From positions 24,189 through 88,188 of the forward strand of contig NZ_POQU01000006.1 of the NCBI RefSeq assembly GCF_002938425.1: a stretch of DNA of 64,000 nt. Direction: 5' to 3'. Positions 51,967 to 60,431 of the stretch are shown piece by piece. The position numbers and the translations under genes are program-made. The notes beneath the pieces are model-generated. The model made no database searches, was not told the DNA's origin, and worked only from the letters and a program-made list of their open reading frames with translations. Every line of letters starts with the position of its first letter. The stretch's first letter is position 1. This stretch comes from Blastococcus atacamensis. GTDB taxonomy: Bacteria; Actinomycetota; Actinomycetes; Mycobacteriales; Geodermatophilaceae.

Positions 51967-52161
51967 TCATGCACCTTGCTTGGCGAGGTCGACGATCCAG
52001 GCTTCGGTGGTCACGCCGCGTTTCCGGTCCGCCTGCACGCGTGCTCTGGCCGCCGCGACGCGCTCGTTCTGTGAGACGAACCGGCCGTTGGTCGCGGAGC
52101 GCGTGCGGCTTGCGACCCGCTTGCCGCCGGCTACCCGGACGGTCTGCTTCGCTTCAGCCAT
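51967..52161 (-). CDS. Small basic hypothetical protein
   Basis: 64 aa, Arg/Ala-rich: MAEAKQTVRVAGGKRVASRT, RSATNGRFVSQNERVAAARA, ending WIVDLAKQGA. GGAGGACG lies before the ATG. It begins inside the end of the upstream 149 aa gene (8 bp overlap), so the two form a small operon. No family recognised; such small basic proteins are common on mobile or accessory segments. Confidence 0.6.
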   Translation of the reverse strand: MAEAKQTVRVAGGKRVASRTRSATNGRFVSQNERVAAARARVQADRKRGVTTEAWIVDLAKQGA

Positions 52162-52603
52162 CTTCGCGTCCTCCGCGGGGGGTTAGTCGTTGCCGCCATG
52201 TTCTCGCCGATTGTGGCTGCGGTCCAGTGTCGCTTCCCTCGATCAGTGCGCGCTCGGTGGCGGCGGCGATGATGTCCCCTTCGTGCTCTTCTGCCCACTC
52301 GCTATCCGCCAGCGCCTCGAGCACGCGGAAGCCAACGGTTCGGGTCTCGCTGTCGGAGCTCAGCGTCAGGTCCAGAGCCCACTGGGCGCGCAGCCACCAC
52401 TGGGCCTTCCGTTCCGCTCGTTCACGCTGCAACCGGTCTTGGGCTGCGGTCGTCCGCGCTGCGGTGGCCGCTCGAGTGGCTGCTTTGAAGGCGATGATCG
52501 CGGCGATGACTGCTGCCACACCACCGAAGCCGGGAGATTGGACCCAGGCGCCGAGCCATCCGACGACGTCAGACATCCATCCGGGGAACGCCACGGAGGG
52601 CAC
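52154..52603 (-). CDS. Hypothetical protein with one N-terminal membrane helix
   Basis: 149 aa. An N-terminal hydrophobic helix (VVGWLGAWVQSPGFGGVAAV and IAAIIAF) is followed by a basic coiled-coil-like region (RLQRERAERKAQWWLRAQWAL) and then EALADSEWAEEHEGDIIAAA. The start is GTG 52603 or ATG 52576. No family recognised. Paired with the 64 aa gene. The context (toxin-antitoxin loci, repeats, pseudogenes) suggests accessory DNA. Confidence 0.55.
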   Translation of the reverse strand: MPSVAFPGWMSDVVGWLGAWVQSPGFGGVAAVIAAIIAFKAATRAATAARTTAAQDRLQRERAERKAQWWLRAQWALDLTLSSDSETRTVGFRVLEALADSEWAEEHEGDIIAAATERALIEGSDTGPQPQSARTWRQRLTPRGGREDG

Positions 52604-53248
52604 CCCAATGAGCGTGGCGGGGCATCAGGCCCCGGTCGGGTGTGCATGGGGATAGCCACGCCAGCCGCGGACGCGCACTCGATGCTTCGGTAGCGCCACC
52701 AACCGGCCTCATGGGTGTTCCGGCCCCATGGTCCTTGCGCTCGGAGCTTGGCGACTGTGGCACCGGTCTACCTGAGGCGCCTGGAAGGCGATACACCTCG
52801 TCCCAATCGGGACGATCAAGAATGGGCCCTCAAGGCATCGACGGGATCCGCCGACACCAGAAACAGCAGAACCCCCACCGGCTCCGAAGCAGTGGGGGTT
52901 CAACTCGGTGTCCGAGGGGCGACACAGTACATACGCACACGGCTACGTCCGCCGTCGGTGCGGCCGTAGGGGTGAGCGCGCTTGGCGAGAGACCGGCAAC
53001 CATTCGGTCCCGCGACGGCCTTGGGATTCCCGGAGGTGGCCGTAACAGCGGGCTGTGGAACGGGAACCCGCGCAGCGGCCTCGCGCTGTAGCCGTTGCCG
53101 ACGGCCTCCGCAGCGAACAAGAGGTCATGACGGTCAGCCAGGCGGCCGCGACCGTCACGCACCATCAGGGGCCGGCCGCGAGGCGCCTGGGCCCATCCCG
53201 GTCGTCGACTCCGTCCTCTTGGGCCGGGGTCCGGCCCACTGCGGACCG
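52604..53248. other. Non-coding/remnant stretch containing repeat E
   Basis: About 645 bp. It holds repeat copy E at 52856-52946. No open frame here shows similarity that I recognise. The sequence between 52960 and 53240 is probably remnant DNA. Confidence 0.4.
52856..52946 (+). repeat. Dispersed hairpin repeat, copy E
   Basis: ACCAGAAACAGCAG, first stem AACCCCCAC with GTGGGGGTT around an imperfect CGGCT/AGCAG, second stem CTCGG-TGT-CCGAG, then GGGGCGACACAGTACATAC and GCACACGGCTACG. It shares its upstream 13 bases with copy C and its last 30 bases almost exactly with copy D. Confidence 0.75.
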
Positions 53249-53395
53249 TCCTCCGGTGTGGGTCGCGCGCAGGGCAAGCGTTGGGACGAACGTGATGAGC
53301 CCAATGACGATGTAGGCCGACACCGAGGCCGATGTGCCCGTGCCCGCCAGCAGCGCGGTCATGACGAACGGTGTGGCTCCGCTCACCACCCTGCT
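53249..53395 (-). pseudogene. C-terminal remnant of an MFS (MHS-type) transporter
   Basis: Minus-strand reading SGATPFVMTALLAGTG, SVSAYIVIGLITFVPTLALR, ATHTGG resembles the last two helices of metabolite:H+ symporters. No upstream portion is found, so only the 3' end survives. Confidence 0.5.
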
Positions 53396-53618
53396 GGCAC
53401 GTCATGGGCGCTGCGGGCAAAGCGGCGGAGGACGGCTCGCGACTCGGCGGCGTCCGGCTGTGTCGGCTGCTCCGACATCCGTACGGGCCCTCTGGCATCC
53501 GGGGGAACGTGGCGGGCTACGCGTCCTCTCCTAGCGTGGGGACATCGCTCTCTTGACGGTCGGCCACGGTGCGGCAGTACCGCGGCGGGCTACGTCGCAT
53601 CGTCGTCCCCCGGCGCCC

Positions 53619-55448
53619 TCAGGCGCGTCCTTCCGCCTCCGGCGCGAGCACGCGATCGAGGAAGGCGATCGCCCGGGAATAGGCGTCCAGCCGGTTGACC
53701 AGCTTGGCGAGCCCGTGTCCTTCGTCCCCGTAGACGAGCAATTCGCACGCGACATCCCCCATCCTGAGGGCGGCCACCAGCTGCTCGGCCTCGTTCAGGG
53801 GGACCCGTGGGTCGTTGGCGCCATGGACGACGAAGAGTGGTGCGCGGATCTGCTCGACTCGCCGCAGGGGAGAGGCGGACGCAAGAAACTCGCGATCGGT
53901 GTCCAGTGAGCCGTACTCGCGCTCACGGTGGGCACGCCGGTAGTCCGCAGTCCGCTCGAGGAAGGTGACCAGGTCGCTGATTCCGGCGATGTCCACGCCG
54001 GCGACCCACACGTCGGGCTGGAAGGCGCAGCCGGCGAGCACCAGGTAGCCGCCGTAGGAGACTCCCCACAGCGCTGCCCGTGCGGGATCGAGCCCGGCCT
54101 CCTCCAGCCAGCCGTGGACGGCGGCGAGGTCCCGAACGGAGTCCAGGCGCCGGGTCGTGTCGTCGAGCCCGTAGTAGTGCTTGCCGTACCCGGTGGAACC
54201 CCGGACGTTCGGGACGACGACCGCGTACCCGCGTGCGGCCAGCGCCTGGACCACGGGGGAGAAGGAGCGGTCCGACTGTCCTTCCGGTCCGCCATGCAGG
54301 ACGACCACGACCGGAGGTGGACCTGCGCCGGGCGGCGTCCCGGGGCGGTAGAGGAACAGGGGTACGGAGACTCCGTCGAAACTCCTGACCACAGCCCGTT
54401 CGGGGCGCCGCAGCGCTGCCGGATCCACGCCGGTGCGGCTCTCGGTGAGCCGGTGCGGCGCGGTGTCCGGCAGCAGCCGCCACACGTCCGACGGCATCGT
54501 CGGGGAGCTGCAGGTCACCACCGCCGCGCCGTCGTCGAGCACGAGCGGGTGGGGCAGCAGATGGCTCCAGGCGATAACTGCGTCAGGGTCGGGGAGCGCA
54601 ACGGGGCCGCGCGAGGCGAGGGTGGCGGCATCGAAGAGCTCGCAATGGCTCGCCCCGTCGACGTTGCTGACCGCCAGCAGCGTCGTGCCGTCGGGGCTGG
54701 TCCAGCCGTCGACGTCCCATTCCCGTTCGAGCACGGCGGTTGCCTCGTGGGTGGCGACACCGACCCGGACCAGGGCGGAGCGGTCTCTGCCCACGTTGCT
54801 GGAAACCAGCAGCGTCGTCGCGTCTACCCATGCCGGGCTCCCGACGACGGCGGCCTCCTGCGGGTGTGCGAGGAGCACCTGTTGCTCCCCGGTGACGACG
54901 TCGAGGAGGAGCGAATCGGTGTCCATCGCGCGCGGTCCAGGACGGAGGACCGACAACCAGCGGCCGTCCGGGGAGAAGCCGGACCCCGGTCGGCACCATC
55001 CGCCCCCGTCGTAGAGCAGCTGCTCCTTGCCGGTGTCGAGGTCGAGCAGCCAGACGTCGAAGGAGATCCGGTCCCGACGGTTCGACAGGACCGCGACAGT
55101 ACGGCCGTCCGGACTGACGCCAGCCAGGTGGTGCACCGCGTCGGGGTGATGGCTCAGGGCTCGCAGTCGGGACCGGTCCTGGACGAGCGGGGTGTCCAGG
55201 TCGAGGAGCCAGAGCCGGGTCCGCTCGTCGCCACCGACGTCGCCCTCCAGGACGACCTGGCGGTGACCCGGGCGGTACCGGGCCGTGAGCACCCGGTCGT
55301 CGAACGCGGTGAGTGGCCGCTGTACCCCGGACCGCCACTCCGCGAGCTGATCCACCCCCGTCGCGTCGGTGCGCAGCAGCAGCCGCTCCCCGTCACTGTC
55401 GAGGGCGACCGTCGACCGGGCCCGGAGGAGCGCGGTCAGCACGGTCAC
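53619..55448 (-). CDS. S9-family (prolyl oligopeptidase-like) peptidase
   Basis: 609 aa. A N-terminal seven-bladed-propeller-like region (repeated SPDGRTVAVLSNRRD, SPDGRWLSVLR, SPDGTTLLAVSN) precedes a C-terminal alpha/beta hydrolase domain with nucleophile elbow GVSYGG, Asp in HGANDPRVP and His in GDEGHGLA. HGGPEGQSDR precedes it. No signal peptide. GTG 55448 has AAAGCT 6 bases before it (leaderless pattern). Acylaminoacyl- or oligopeptidase-type serine peptidase. Confidence 0.88.
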   Translation of the reverse strand: MTVLTALLRARSTVALDSDGERLLLRTDATGVDQLAEWRSGVQRPLTAFDDRVLTARYRPGHRQVVLEGDVGGDERTRLWLLDLDTPLVQDRSRLRALSHHPDAVHHLAGVSPDGRTVAVLSNRRDRISFDVWLLDLDTGKEQLLYDGGGWCRPGSGFSPDGRWLSVLRPGPRAMDTDSLLLDVVTGEQQVLLAHPQEAAVVGSPAWVDATTLLVSSNVGRDRSALVRVGVATHEATAVLEREWDVDGWTSPDGTTLLAVSNVDGASHCELFDAATLASRGPVALPDPDAVIAWSHLLPHPLVLDDGAAVVTCSSPTMPSDVWRLLPDTAPHRLTESRTGVDPAALRRPERAVVRSFDGVSVPLFLYRPGTPPGAGPPPVVVVLHGGPEGQSDRSFSPVVQALAARGYAVVVPNVRGSTGYGKHYYGLDDTTRRLDSVRDLAAVHGWLEEAGLDPARAALWGVSYGGYLVLAGCAFQPDVWVAGVDIAGISDLVTFLERTADYRRAHREREYGSLDTDREFLASASPLRRVEQIRAPLFVVHGANDPRVPLNEAEQLVAALRMGDVACELLVYGDEGHGLAKLVNRLDAYSRAIAFLDRVLAPEAEGRA

Positions 55449-55726
55449 GCCCCCAGCTTTCGGTCCGTCCCGGCTTCCGGCAACACCGAGGGCAGAGGAG
55501 CAGCGGGGACGAGTGAGTGCCGGTGTGCGCCCTGCTGTTCCGCCGGGCGCGTGACATCAAGGGTCGGCGGTGCCGACCGGACGTGCGGCACCGCGCACAC
55601 CGCGAGATGACCTCGCCGGCCACCTGCGTTGGCGCTGTCCGATCCAATCCCCGAGCCGACTCCGCAGCCGGCGTCGCCGGAGCGACCTGAGCCGCATCGG
55701 GGACCGGCCCCGGCGAGGTAGCTGCG
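55449..55726. other. Intergenic stretch upstream of a decayed gene
   Basis: 278 bp, no gene or repeat recognised. The start of the S9 peptidase transcript and the upstream region of the pseudogene at 55727 both fall here. Confidence 0.35.
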
Positions 55727-56594
55727 GTGGATCCCTACGGGGGTTTCGAGCCACAGGTAGGCCAGGTCAGGGCACTGCGCACCCTTCAGGATCGGTCCGG
55801 ATGGCGGCCTGTACGCCCTGTTCTCGAACGAGCGCTGGCACGACGGCTCCAATACCGCGCGTTGCTCGGGAAGGACAGCCCGCCACATCGCAGCCCGGCC
55901 CCGGACTGCACGTGCGGCTTCTACGCCTACGGTGCGGAGCAGTAGGTCAGCGACCACCCGATCAGCCGCCATGTCCTCGCGGTGCTCACGTGCTGAGGTC
56001 GGATCATCGCGGGAACGAGCGGTCTGCGGGCCGAACACAGCCGGATCGAGGCGCTGTGGCTGTCGGCCGCTGTGCCAGCGGATCTTGTCGAGCTGATCAT
56101 CCGGCACCATCCCTCGGTGGCGGTTCATCGCGACCGTTCCCGGATGCTGGCCGACCACCCGCCGACCGAACTGGACTGCTACGAGCCGGCCGGACCGGGG
56201 GGAGGCCGCCCCGCCGGACGCATGTGGTGGTCGGCCGCCATCGCGGTGGCCCTGCTGGGCGTGCTTCCTGCCGACTGGCTGGGGGGGAGCACGCAGCGCC
56301 GCGGTGCTGTGGATCGTGCTGGCGGTCGCCTTCGGGATCGGGGCGCTGCGCGTCGCTTGGCGGGGGACGGCCGTCGACTGCCGGGGCCGACGACTGCTCT
56401 GCCTGGCGACCTCCATGTGGCTCTTCGCCTCCTTCCTGGGTCTCTTCGGGGGTCGTTTTCGTGCGGTTGCCCTTGCTCCAGGCCGCTTCCATCGTCGGGC
56501 TTCAGCACCTGTTCTCGGTCCTCGAAGGTCGGCGCATACCGGCGAAGATCGCGTCCTGACCACCTCGCCGCCACAGGCCCCGCGAACCCGGTAG
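55727..56594 (+). pseudogene. Decayed actinobacterial gene(s): Cys-rich 'CTCGFYAYG' protein and a membrane segment
   Basis: Plus-strand sequence reads as one protein broken by several lesions. It starts VDPYGGFEPQVGQVRALRTL, shifts frame to IGPDGGLYALFSNERWHDGS, returns to PAPDCTCGFYAYG, meets a TAG at 55943 and a TGA (in place of Trp) about 20 codons later, and continues with GLRAEHSRIEALWLS, DLVELIIRHHPSVAVHRD and a helix WWSAAIAVALLGVL. Another frameshift in a G-run near 56281 leads to WIVLAVAFGIGALRVAW. Motif-level similarity to a conserved actinobacterial family is recalled, not proven. Not functional. Confidence 0.65.
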
Positions 56595-56856
56595 CACTGC
56601 CTTCGGCGTCCAAGCCGAGGCCACGGGTACGGCACGAGTCGACGAGCCCTCCTGCGGCTGCGCCGTCCGGGCCCTTCGGCACCGCAGCCGCGCACCGAGC
56701 CGTTCCCAGCCTCGCGTAGGAGGTGTAGCCGGCGGGCTCGTCCCCCTCTTGGGCCCGCTAGTTGCAGGCTGGACGGACCACCATCGGCGAGGCCGATCTC
56801 AGAGGTGCGTGGGTCCAGGCGCTTGCACATCCGCAGTCATTCCCGGGAAACCACGG
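56595..56856. other. Non-coding stretch between decayed gene and repeat F
   Basis: 262 bp with no gene recognised. Remnant DNA leading to repeat copy F. Confidence 0.3.
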
Positions 56857-56930
56857 AACCCCCACGGCTTGGAGCCGTGGGGGTTCATGTCGGTGTCCGA
56901 GGGGGGACACGGTACTTGCGCACACGCTTC
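56857..56930 (+). repeat. Dispersed hairpin repeat, copy F (most regular)
   Basis: Perfect first stem AACCCCCACGGCT-TGG-AGCCGTGGGGGTT (13 bp arms), second stem TCGG-TGT-CCGA, then GGGGGGACACGGTACTTGC and GCACACGCTTCACG. It lies immediately 3' of a decayed relE on the opposite strand, as copy C does for the relE at 48808. Confidence 0.8.
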
Positions 56931-56955
56931 ACGACCGGCCGCTGGTGGTGTTCCG

Positions 56956-57090
56956 TCAGCCGTAGGCGTCGGCTCGCTGGGAGATGCGTACGCCCCGGAC
57001 CGGCACCTGGTCCTCGTGCACCGACTGGATGACGCGTGCACTGACCTGGCCCCGCGGACCAGTAGCCCTCGAGTTGAGTGTCCGTGGCGA
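56956..57090 (-). pseudogene. relE: RelE toxin remnant with frameshift
   Basis: Minus strand, two frames: LEGYWSAGP in one, then GQVSARVIQSVHEDQVPV, RGVRISQRADAYG and TGA in another, matching FELEGYWSARRG and IYSVHEDQVLV of the copy at 48808. The N-terminal half is gone. Sits just beside repeat copy F. Confidence 0.65.
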
Positions 57091-57291
57091 CGCTCCGCCC
57101 GGTACACGAGAAGGTGACGGGACCGACGTCACTGGTGACCGGAAGTCCGGCGGCCGGCGGTATCGCCACTGGTCCGATGCGATCGGGAGCTCGACTCTGC
57201 GGGGGCCGCTGCGGCGCTGACCAGCGTTCCGCGGAGGAGTCCGTCGGGGCTCCCGACGCCGCGTGACCGACAGGGCCGGCAATCCTGCAGG

Positions 57292-57975
57292 ATGGACCCC
57301 GTGAGCAGCGTGCAGCCGACCCCGGTCAAGGTCTTCCTCCTCGATGACCACGAGGTCGTCCGCCGGGGCGTCGCCGACGTCCTGGAGGCCTCGGGGGAGA
57401 TCACCGTCATCGGGGAGGCGAAGAACGCCTCGGAGGCCATCGCGCGGGTACCGGCCCTCCAGCCCGATGTCGCGATCCTCGACGTCCGCCTGCCCGACGG
57501 CGACGGGGTCACCGTCTGCCGGGAGCTGCGCTCCCGGATGCCGGAGCTGAAGGTGATCATGCTGACCAGCTACAGCGACGACGAGGCCCTGTTCGAGGCG
57601 ATCATGGCCGGGGCATCCGGCTACCTGCTCAAGCAGATCCTCGGCCAGGACCTGGTCAGCGCCGTCCGCACCGTCGCGTCAGGCGGGTCGCTGCTCGACC
57701 CCACGGCGACCACGGCCGTGCTGGAGCGGATGCGCAGGGCCGCGGAGCCCGCCGGTCCGCTGGCGAAGCTGAGCGACCAGGAGCGCACCGTACTGGAGCT
57801 GATCGGCGAGGGGCTCACCAACCGGCAGATCGGCGAGCGCATGTTCCTGGCCGAGAAGACGATCAAGAACTACGTTTCGCACCTGCTGGCCAAGCTCGGG
57901 CTCGAGCGTCGTACCCAGGCCGCGGTGCTGGCTGCGGGGCTGCGCAACGACCCCTCGGGCACCCGCCCGCGCTGA
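57292..57975 (+). CDS. devR: DevR/DosR-type NarL-family response regulator
   Basis: 227 aa. Receiver domain with phospho-acceptor Asp64 ([13 protein letters not shown]), Asp18/Asp19 and the Thr/Lys switch ([14 protein letters not shown]), then a LuxR-type [39 protein letters not shown]. The C-terminal region matches DevR (DosR) of mycobacteria closely. ATG 57292 or GTG 57301 may start it. It is convergent with the sensor kinase gene 21 bp downstream. It activates hypoxia/NO/redox-responsive genes. Confidence 0.88.
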   Translation: MDPVSSVQPTPVKVFLLDDHEVVRRGVADVLEASGEITVIGEAKNASEAIARVPALQPDVAILDVRLPDGDGVTVCRELRSRMPELKVIMLTSYSDDEALFEAIMAGASGYLLKQILGQDLVSAVRTVASGGSLLDPTATTAVLERMRRAAEPAGPLAKLSDQERTVLELIGEGLTNRQIGERMFLAEKTIKNYVSHLLAKLGLERRTQAAVLAAGLRNDPSGTRPR

Positions 57976-57996
57976 GGGGACCGCGCGGCCTCGGTC

Positions 57997-59658
57997 TCAG
58001 CGCAGCGGCACGGACCAGCGCAGTCGAGTGCCCCCGTCGGGCAGGGCCACCACGCCGGCCACTCCGCCCCGCCGGCGGGCTCGTTCCTCCACGTTGCGCA
58101 GGCCGCTGCGGGCGCCGCGTTCGTCGATCCCCCGGCCGTCGTCGAGCACCTCGACGACGACGTCGTCTGCCACGTCCAGAGTGACCGTCACGTGCCGGGC
58201 ACCGGAGTGCCGGGCGACGTTGCTCACCCCTTCCCGGACGACGGCGAGCACTTCGGCGGCCAGATCGCCGGTGACCAGGGTGTCGACGGCCCCTGACATG
58301 CGCACGGTGGGCACCACGGCGTCCGCGGAGGTCTCGGTCACCACGTCGAGGATGTGCCGACGGAGGCTGTCGCCGCCGTCGGCCGCCTCGGTGGAGTGCA
58401 GGTCGAAGATGGTCGTCCGGATGTCGCGGACGGTGTCGTCGAGCTGCCTGATCACTCCCTGGACCCGCTTCCGGGCCTCGGGGTCGCCGACGCGCGGGAG
58501 CACCGACTGCAGCGCGAGGCCGGCGGCGAAGACGCGCTGGATGATCAGGTCGTGCAGGTCGCGGGCGATGCGGTCACGGTCCTCGTAGACGTCCAGCTGT
58601 CGGGCCAGACGCTGGCGGGCGGCCATGTCGAGGGCCACCGTGACCTGATCGGCGAAGGCGGAGACCAGCGGCTTCACCGATTCCGGGAAGTTCGGGGCGC
58701 CGGCCCGGCGGGCCAGGACCACCACGTACCGGCCCGCATCCGCTCCGTGCAGCGGGATGCACAGGCACGGACCCCAGGCGATGTGCGCGTTCAGCCCCTC
58801 GTAGGGCCGCGCGCTGAGGTCGACGGCCACGACGCCGCCGGCGACCTCGACGGCCTGGACCACGGTGGTGTCCGCCGGCGTCAGCCGCCGGCCCACAATG
58901 TCCTCCAGCTCGACGGTCCCGCGCTGGAGGGCGACAGCGTAGCGGCCGTCGTCGGGGTCCGGGCCGACGAGCAACCACGTGCCCTCAGCGCCGGTGAGCT
59001 CGGTCAACCGGGTGACCACGAGGTCCAGCGCGTCGTCCTGCGAGGCCGTGTCCAGCAGGGAATGGCGGATGTCCGACACCGCGGCCGCCCAGCGGCGTCG
59101 GACCTCGCCCTCTTCGTAGAGGCGGGCGTTGTCGATGGCGATGCCGGCGGCCCCTGCCAGTGCGGTGAGGACGGCCTCGTCCTCGGCGGTGAACTCGCCG
59201 TGGATCTTCTCCGTCATGTAGAGGTTCCCGAAGACCTCGCCCCGCACCAGCACCGGCACCCCGAGGAACGAGTGCATCTCGGGATGGTTGGGCGGGAAGC
59301 CCACGGAGGACGGGTGGTTGCCGAGGTCCGGGATGCGCAGCGGGTAAGGCTCGGTGATCAGCTGACCGAGCACGCCCTTGCCCTCGGGCAGCGTTCCCAT
59401 CCGGGCCGCTGTCTCGTCGTCGATGCCGACGTGGATGAATGCCGCCAGGCCACCGCCTTCTCGGAGCACCCCCAGGGCACCGTACCGAGCCTCGACCAGG
59501 TCGACCGCGACCTCCACCAGCCTCCTCAGCGTCGATGCCAGGTCCAGCCCTGTGGAAACGCTGAGAAAGGCGTCGAGCAGGTCCTGCACCCGTGACTGGG
59601 TGCGCGCGACGACTCGCAGCCGTTCCTGCACCTCGTCGAGAAGTTCGGGCAGTCGCAT
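57997..59658 (-). CDS. devS: DevS/DosS-type GAF sensor histidine kinase (heme sensor)
   Basis: 553 aa from ATG 59658. GAF-A (about 25-170) contains GFPPNHPEMHSFLGVPV, in which His125 aligns with the heme ligand His149 of M. tuberculosis DosS; GAF-B follows to about 350; the HisKA_3 phospho-His is His369 in DRDRIARDLHDLIIQR and the ATPase has VREGVSNVARHSGA and LDDGRGIDERG. CACGCT is 7 bases before the ATG; an in-frame ATG at 59715 adds 19 residues. Predicted gas/redox sensor for DevR. Heme binding is inference from alignment. Confidence 0.87.
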   Translation of the reverse strand: MRLPELLDEVQERLRVVARTQSRVQDLLDAFLSVSTGLDLASTLRRLVEVAVDLVEARYGALGVLREGGGLAAFIHVGIDDETAARMGTLPEGKGVLGQLITEPYPLRIPDLGNHPSSVGFPPNHPEMHSFLGVPVLVRGEVFGNLYMTEKIHGEFTAEDEAVLTALAGAAGIAIDNARLYEEGEVRRRWAAAVSDIRHSLLDTASQDDALDLVVTRLTELTGAEGTWLLVGPDPDDGRYAVALQRGTVELEDIVGRRLTPADTTVVQAVEVAGGVVAVDLSARPYEGLNAHIAWGPCLCIPLHGADAGRYVVVLARRAGAPNFPESVKPLVSAFADQVTVALDMAARQRLARQLDVYEDRDRIARDLHDLIIQRVFAAGLALQSVLPRVGDPEARKRVQGVIRQLDDTVRDIRTTIFDLHSTEAADGGDSLRRHILDVVTETSADAVVPTVRMSGAVDTLVTGDLAAEVLAVVREGVSNVARHSGARHVTVTLDVADDVVVEVLDDGRGIDERGARSGLRNVEERARRRGGVAGVVALPDGGTRLRWSVPLR

Positions 59659-60431
59659 GGCCGACAGCGTGGTGGAAGCGTCCGCGGACCTCGGGGCAGG
59701 TCTGGATGAGGACATCGGGGGCTCGCCGTCGGGAGCGGACTGCCGGGTACCGAGCACCCGCCCAGAGTGACACCGCTGGTGCCGCCAGGAAAGCCAGCCG
59801 GCAGCGAGATCGCTCACCGCGCGGAGCCCCATCCGCATGAGCGTCGACCGCCACGCGTGGACCATGCCGGCGTGGACGCGGACGTAGCGGTGCTCGCACA
59901 GTGCGGCGGGGAACAGGGCCAGTGCGTCCGAGTGTTCTCCGCCGGACCAGCGACCACGCATGCCGCCCCGTGACGCTCCGTCCCGTGCCGCGGCGTTCCG
60001 CTCCGGGGCCGTCCATCCGAAGGCCACCGCAGTTCCTCGGATCGCGGCCAGCACGGACGGGCCCAGTGGCTGGACGCCCGGCGGTCGTGGCACTGGCCGC
60101 CGCGGTGGCGCCCCCGGCTGCCGTGCTTGTGCTGCTGGTATCCGGACGGCCGGCACCCGGCCGACCTCGCACGCCTGGCCCACCGCCGACCGAGCCGCTC
60201 GCGTGCGGCGGTCTCAGTGTGGATGTGCAGTCGGACACCGGTACGACAGAACGCCTGACCGACGGCGGGGCTGGCTGCGCTGGAACCTGGTGGTGAGCGG
60301 CGAGCCACCAAGCTGTGAGTCGGTTCTACCTGATGGGCGACTCGCTGCGGACGGACCGCCTGCAGCCGTGGCTGCTCGCGCACGGGGGGATCACGCCGGG
60401 CCTAGACATCGTGTGCACCCGCCGACGCCCC
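59659..60431. other. Long non-coding gap upstream of devS
   Basis: 773 bp. Frames open on the minus strand here are low-complexity (Arg/Gly/Ser/Ala) and match nothing I know. The devS promoter lies near its right end. A plus-strand frame at 60315 (RFYLMGDSLRTDRLQPWLL) lacks support. Confidence 0.35.

Noticed and set aside
52900..52946. Repeat tail as a tRNA 3' end (TCCGAGGGG-like string)
   Set aside because: The string resembles the complement of a tRNA acceptor/T-arm, but no cloverleaf or anticodon arm can be drawn on either strand.
52830..53498. Small peptides read through the repeats (CVCTVSPLGHRVEPP-type frames)
   Set aside because: These open frames cross the hairpins, recur only because the DNA recurs, and lack starts and ribosome sites; likely spurious annotations in databases.
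47799..56930. Hairpin repeats as a CRISPR array
   Set aside because: Copies are separated by irregular kilobase distances, not by spacers of uniform size, and no cas genes are present.
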